From NCBI GenBank assembly GCA_032164245.1, contig JAVMKO010000003.1, positions 65,790,390 to 65,854,389 of the forward strand: a stretch of 64,000 nt of DNA. The letters are read 5' to 3'. Within the stretch, counting starts at the first letter, position 1. Every line of letters starts with the position of its first letter. Shown piece after piece: positions 59,313-64,000 of this stretch. Made by a program: the position numbers and the translations under genes. Below the pieces are notes generated by a model. The model was not told the DNA's origin. It searched no databases and saw nothing but the letters and a program-made list of their open reading frames with translations. This DNA is from Sternotherus odoratus. Lineage: Eukaryota > Chordata > Testudines > Kinosternidae.

Positions 59313-60909
59313 TGGGTAGAGAAAAAACCCACAAGCTCTGAGAATATGCACATTTTATTATTGCTTAAATCCATAGTAACAGAAAGATTTTACCCAATCT
59401 AGCAATACTGTTATCCAGGCCTTATTATAGACACAATGTGATTTTATGCCATTTACTCAGTTTCCTAAATAAAGTTTCAAGATTTTGGAATCTGAGACCA
59501 TGCTGGAACAGCCAGAGAGATCAGGTCTCAGTGCAAAAAGAGAACAAAACTGATTGGTGGTAAGAGGCAGAAACAGACTAGAGAGGATACTTTGCCCTGG
59601 GGACCTCTGTCAAAGACACAAGGGCAGGCAGGTGCCCATTCCCAGGAGGTGATGCCAGGTGATTGTGATCACTTGGGGGCAAAGGGAACATAGTGATTTT
59701 AAAAAGTGGCAGAATCAAAGAATTTAGGATGATAAACTCCAATTTGTATATATACACCTATAACATGATTATGAGCAAATGACTTCAAATTGCTTCTGAA
59801 ACCAGAGAAGTACAACAGTCCCCTTGAAACAATGCTCCACTGGAAGTACAAGTGCAATGAAGCAAGAGCTACATTTTGTTTTTCAAAAACAGATCAGAGC
59901 ACTTGATTCACTGGACAGTGAGTTCCAGACATAAAATGGCACAGTTCTAAAGTCATTTTGTAATAAAGAAGGTACCTAGTGGCAATGTTAAAGAGTTCTG
60001 ACCACACAAAAAGTAAATGATATATACATTTAAAGACCTCAGTGCCTCAACACTAAGCGGTGCTTTGAAATCTCTGTTGTGCTGGAGGTTTCAGGGCTCT
60101 TGATCTGAAACAGGAATGCCAATTATAAACCTTGTAAAATGGGAGTAGCTTGACTGTTGCATTACTGGCCTGTGGTACCAAAAGAAATCCTGACAAAATA
60201 AAACAAATCACTGTTCATGTTCACGCCCACGCTCCTTGTCTCCACCGGCAGCAAGAATCAATATTTGTAAACCTGTAGTAATTCATTTAAGAGGGGACCC
60301 GCAAAGGAAGATGTAAAACTTTATGAAGAGAGAAGATGAAGACTATTTGTGTTTGCATTTAACTAGAATACTGGGAAGTGGGGACAATGAGGGGAAGGGA
60401 CTTGACTCTTTGGTAAAAAAAGTTTCCATACCCTGCCCTTTCAATTAAAGCTTAAAAACTAAGGAAGTTTCCACGTGTATCTCAGTCATCCCAGAAGTCC
60501 TTCAATAGCAAACAGATCCATTTTCCCCCAGTATCCCCTTCTTCATGCAACAAGGGCCTGATTCAAAACCCTTTGCAACCAACAGAGCCATTTGACAGAC
60601 TTCACCCAGACTCTAAGGAAGTCCACCCTCTTGGTCAGAGTAGCGCTAAGCACAGTCAAAAAGTACATAACTATGTATAATAACTGGCTGCAGGTCTAGA
60701 ACAAAGCACTAACAATAAATGTCAATATTGTGAAGTTCCATTTACTATCTATTTACGTGCATTAGGGTTTCTATAGTAACGAAATGCTTCAAAACACAAG
60801 TCCATAATAGGAAAGTGTAGGAAAGTGAGAATTTTATTACTTGGGCTGTGCCATCCCGACCACTCATTAAAACCGGCATTAACGAAACATCTCAATACTG
60901 AAAACGGGA

Positions 60910-63669
60910 CAATCAAGCACAGTCAATTCTATACACATTTATTCAATACAAAGTTTGTTCATTTTCAGTGTATACAGGTTTTCTAATCCAAAAAAAGATA
61001 ATACTACCCAGAACAAACACATTTGTTTGTACCAAAAATACAAACAACTGGTATTTCAAAGTAAGGGGTTTTTTAAGTATATGTTATACAGTCATAAAAA
61101 TGGCAAACAAAAGTTAAAAATTACCAGCCAAATAAAGTTAGGTTTTTTTCTGCACCAATACATTTCCTTTAGAGACAGGAGGCTGTAAGCATTTATAGAA
61201 ACATCAGAATATGAACAAAACCCAATGCATTTTACATGAAAAATACTGTACTCTTAAAAACATGCAAAGAAAGCTAGCATTACAAGGTAACAAGAATGAA
61301 CAACACTAACATTTGAGAAAACAGAGGATATAAATTATTTCTAGAGTGTAAACTTTGCTGCTGCTTTAAAAAAAATCACGAGTACTTTCATTTGGCTTAG
61401 CAGCCAGGAAAAAACAAAAGCTGCTTTTTTTTTTTTTTTAAAGTGCTTAACCACCGTATCCAAGAGTAATGACTTTCAGACCTACTTAATTTGAATGTGC
61501 TCAAAAAGCCACTGCTTACAGTGTGAAAGCTATCATTCTGTAACTCTGCAAATACAAACTGGTTTTATCAGCATGAATGAGACTGCTTTGAACGGCCCTC
61601 AATCATACGATGCCCTCAAATCAAAGGAATGCTATTGGGACAGCAGTCGAATAAGGCCCAGTAGCTGAAATTTGAGCACAATAGATTTAAATAACCTTTT
61701 TTATAACAAAGGCAATTTTTCCCCGTGCCCTATGAAGATAATTATCACATGAAGTTAACAAATATATTCTTCTACTATTTTGACACCTTATCTATAGCAG
61801 ACCAACGTGTCAAAAATATATTTCCTCAGACAAGAAATCTAACCCTATTTAATCTTTCAACACAAATCAACGATTCAAGGCGATTCGTGTGATTAACAGA
61901 GGGAAATAATACTTCCTACTCACAAAATACAGGAAGCAGTTGTGTGGATATCAGCCAAATGCTAACACATCATGTTACTTAATATTGAGACACTATCAAC
62001 TTGGTTTCTTTTTAAAAGTATGCCTTGATTCTTTTTTTTTAAAAAAAAAAAAAAAACCCACACACGCACACAATTATTTAAAGTGCTTTAAGACTGGGGG
62101 AAAAAGTGACAGAACAGTAAAACTAATTAATTAAACACAAAACTGCTGTCAAAAGACAAGCTAAATTAAAGAAACAAAACTGTTAACTTTTCAGTTGAAT
62201 CATCATCATAGGCATAACATTTTAAAGAAGAAATGTGATTTCCCAGTTGGTGTGTCCCTTTAGACTTAGTTGTAAAATGGGATGGATTTAGTATCAGAGT
62301 GAAACTTCCAACCTCATCACAACCACACTGAAATTTTTCATTTTACGGTCATAGAAAATTCAGGAAAATGTAGGCCTAAGATTTACCTAGTCTGGATATC
62401 CTGTATTAATGGATCTTTAAAGCGGTGTCCTTTCGACAGTTCCATCAACTTTAGTAACAATGCTGTGACCTTTTCCTTCAGCTCTACAACTTCCCACAGA
62501 GTTTGAGTTTATTTTAATCTACTAAATGGACCTCATCCCCAGTAAATTTCTAGAGAGTATTGATTGCAAATTTGAATACAGAAAATCAAAGATTTGGGCA
62601 AAACACATTCACTTTACGCAAGTTCTAAAGTTATAGAATATCCCTTCCCTACTCATTACTAAAATCGCTTTTTCATGTAAACCCATTTGTATCTTAAACT
62701 AGAGAAAGTTCTAAACCAAGCTCAATTCAGCATCTCCAGTGACTTTTACCTCAGATTACTATTTAAAAATATGTTTATATATAAATATAAAGAAGATTAA
62801 ACAAATAAGTGAAGTAAGGAACAAACAAAGACATCTGGACATACATACAGATATGCATCATACCTAAAAATAAGCCTCTAACCGTTTGAAAAGCAATGAC
62901 TTAGTGGTTTAAGTGTGCAAGTGCCCAAATATGTACTAATATGGAACATTTTCTGAAATGGCCAAATACTGTAGTTGTCAATGATTACTATTAATGTCTA
63001 GCACAGGCAGACCTGCTGTATTCGTTGCCAGGTATGTATCATTTTCCTTGCATCATCTCTTGTTTTTTAAATAAAGACACCACTAAAATGAACTAAACAA
63101 CATGGCTGTTTATCAAGAGATGCTATGTAAGGGGACTAGTTTTTGAAACCTGTAATACAAGTCTACCCAAATATGGTAAGATGGCATTTTTACTTTGAAA
63201 TGTTTTAATTCTGTTTCTGAATTAAACCAAAACAAATTATATTAAGCTTTGCTAGTTCAGAAGAACCACATTGGAAAGATTATCAGAACTCAGACTGTAC
63301 TAATATGCCTGGAAATAAACACAATTGTCATACTAGATTTTTATGAAGTCAATATAGAAAAATATAAAGGAAAACACATACATGAAAAGTACAAAAACCT
63401 GCAAAGAATCAGAAAATAACCCGCTTCAGTACTAGTCTGAAAAGAAGTAAATTATTTTTCAAATAACAAGTCCATACTGCTTCTCATAGCCCTGCCTTGT
63501 CATGTTTGTTAATATACCCGTTTAGGAGTCAGACAGCATTTTGTTTAATTTGTGTAATGATACAGAGCAACACTAAACCATAATTAACTCCTCTTTTGTG
63601 CTGTCCTCCTTCCACCACAATTGTACCCAATATATACCCAGTTGCAGTTTTCTGGTTTTGTTTTGCAGC
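60910..63669 (-). other. OSTM1: Probable OSTM1 3' untranslated region
   Basis: After the OSTM1 stop codon comes about 2.7 kb of AT-rich sequence with no recognised transposable element, unlike the repeat-dense DNA to its left. It ends near an AATAAA signal (minus strand, 60943-60938). The low repeat content and the signal suggest a long 3' UTR. The true cleavage site is not determined; a second AATAAA lies at 60838-60833. A T9/A16 tract lies at 62032-62056. Confidence 0.6.
60938..60943 (-). terminator. Candidate polyadenylation signal of OSTM1
   Basis: AATAAA on the minus strand in the context TTGAATAAATGTG, about 2.7 kb after the OSTM1 stop. Cleavage would be expected some 10-30 bases further left. 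An alternative AATAAA is at 60833-60838. Confidence 0.5.
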
Positions 63670-63725
63670 TCAGCTGTATTTTTCTTGGATGTTCACAAGA
63701 CTGGCATTTGATTGGATACGCTTGG
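63670..63725 (-). CDS. OSTM1: OSTM1, terminal coding exon (partial gene)
   Basis: OSTM1 is the type I membrane beta subunit of the lysosomal ClC-7 Cl-/H+ exchanger and is lost in severe osteopetrosis. Reading the minus strand, a strong pyrimidine tract ending CCTTCTAG precedes an exon whose two first bases complete a codon (Pro if the previous exon ends in C). It then encodes KRIQSNASLVNIQEKYS and TGA (63672-63670). From memory the human tail is KRLKSSTSFANIQENSN, so the register, the NIQE core and the C-terminal position match. This is the cytosolic tail after the transmembrane helix; all other exons lie right of the window. The support is short but strengthened by the known OSTM1-SEC63 neighbourhood. 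Confidence 0.85.
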
Positions 63726-63882
63726 CTAGAAGGAAAAGAAAAATCAAAATAAAGACTCCCACCATCAGTTTCCCACTCACTCCGTTTAATTGAGCACGTA
63801 CCATTGAACTGTGTTCTGTTAACATCACGGTTTTCCTTTTCAACAGAAACACATGGCTAAGGACCTACTTTTCCCACCCTCG

Positions 63883-64000
63883 CAGGGGTTCTCAAACTTT
63901 TGTATTGGTGACCCCTTTCACATAGCAAGCCTCTGAATGCGACCCCCCTTATCAATTAAAAAGACTTTTTAATGTTTTAACACCATTATAATTGCTGGAG
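63883..64000 (+). mobile_element. hAT MITE, cut by the window edge
   Basis: CAGGGGTTCTCAAACTTTTG begins a hAT-like element that continues past 64000. It lies in the last intron of OSTM1, about 160 bases upstream of the terminal exon. Confidence 0.65.

Larger units (their letters stand above)
31130..60909. other. Intergenic region between SEC63 and OSTM1
   Basis: About 30 kb with no open frame that resembles a cellular gene. Named elements are listed separately. Stretches where I see no recognisable feature are 32990-33820, 35540-35860, 37430-38640, 38790-39830, 39940-41840, 41935-43780, 44290-45590, 46000-47600, 47740-48430, 49410-50320, 50765-52500, 53150-55950 and 57500-59220. The 59315-60900 part is also plain. 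Confidence 0.65.

Noticed and set aside
62032..62056. T9/A16 tract as a retroposon tail
   Set aside because: No retroposon body or TSD could be identified on either side, so it is treated as a simple repeat in the OSTM1 3' UTR.
1..64000. tRNA, rRNA or CRISPR features
   Set aside because: No cloverleaf with A and B boxes, no rRNA sequence and no regularly spaced short repeats were seen. The clustered repeats are transposons and minisatellites.

Overview
The window is vertebrate nuclear DNA: split genes with GT-AG introns, a CpG-island promoter, and long AT-rich introns and intergenic DNA full of interspersed repeats. CR1-type LINE fragments, many hAT and PIF/Harbinger miniature elements, MIR-like SINE pieces, and the absence of any L1 or Alu I could recognise point to a non-avian sauropsid. 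A turtle is my best guess and a crocodilian is possible. This rests on repeat recognition, not on a search.

Two real protein genes are present, both on the minus strand. Positions 845-30480 hold the first five coding exons of SEC63, the ER-membrane J-protein of the Sec61/Sec62 translocon. Exon 1 (30357-30480) lies inside a CpG island (about 29950-31130) with CRE-like and CCAAT motifs. Exons 2 to 5 are at 17713-17812, 15772-15886, 9177-9289 and 845-906. The reading phase is intact at every junction and together they encode residues 1-171, which cover two membrane segments and an HPD-bearing J domain. The rest of SEC63 lies left of the window. At the far right, 63670-63725 is the terminal coding exon of OSTM1 (the ClC-7 beta subunit), with a probable 3' UTR running left to about 60.9 kb. 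OSTM1 lying upstream of SEC63 on the same strand matches the amniote order I know from human chromosome 6.

The roughly 30 kb between the genes and all SEC63 introns are mobile-element territory. Several elements can be delimited exactly by target-site duplications: hAT copies with 8-bp TSDs (12084-12536, 18040-18370, 31317-32057 and a nested 34189-35483) and Harbinger-like copies with TAA/TTA TSDs (1716-2461, 14158-14393, 25640-26137). Two decayed transposon proteins can be read. One is a FEN1/XPG-like PIN nuclease with a cysteine-rich tail (minus strand, about 10.4-11.7 kb). The other is a BED-finger hAT transposase (plus strand, about 36.3-37.4 kb).

The less ordinary structures are a snap-back retroposon with a 13-bp TSD (48444-48560), a hAT copy whose right terminus plus TSD appears inverted in place (about 17094-17115), a 349-bp block present twice with two differences, a 59-bp-arm hairpin at 38.65 kb, and a pyrimidine-only tandem repeat inside a nested hAT element. 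I found no new gene system, no tRNA or rRNA gene and no CRISPR array.
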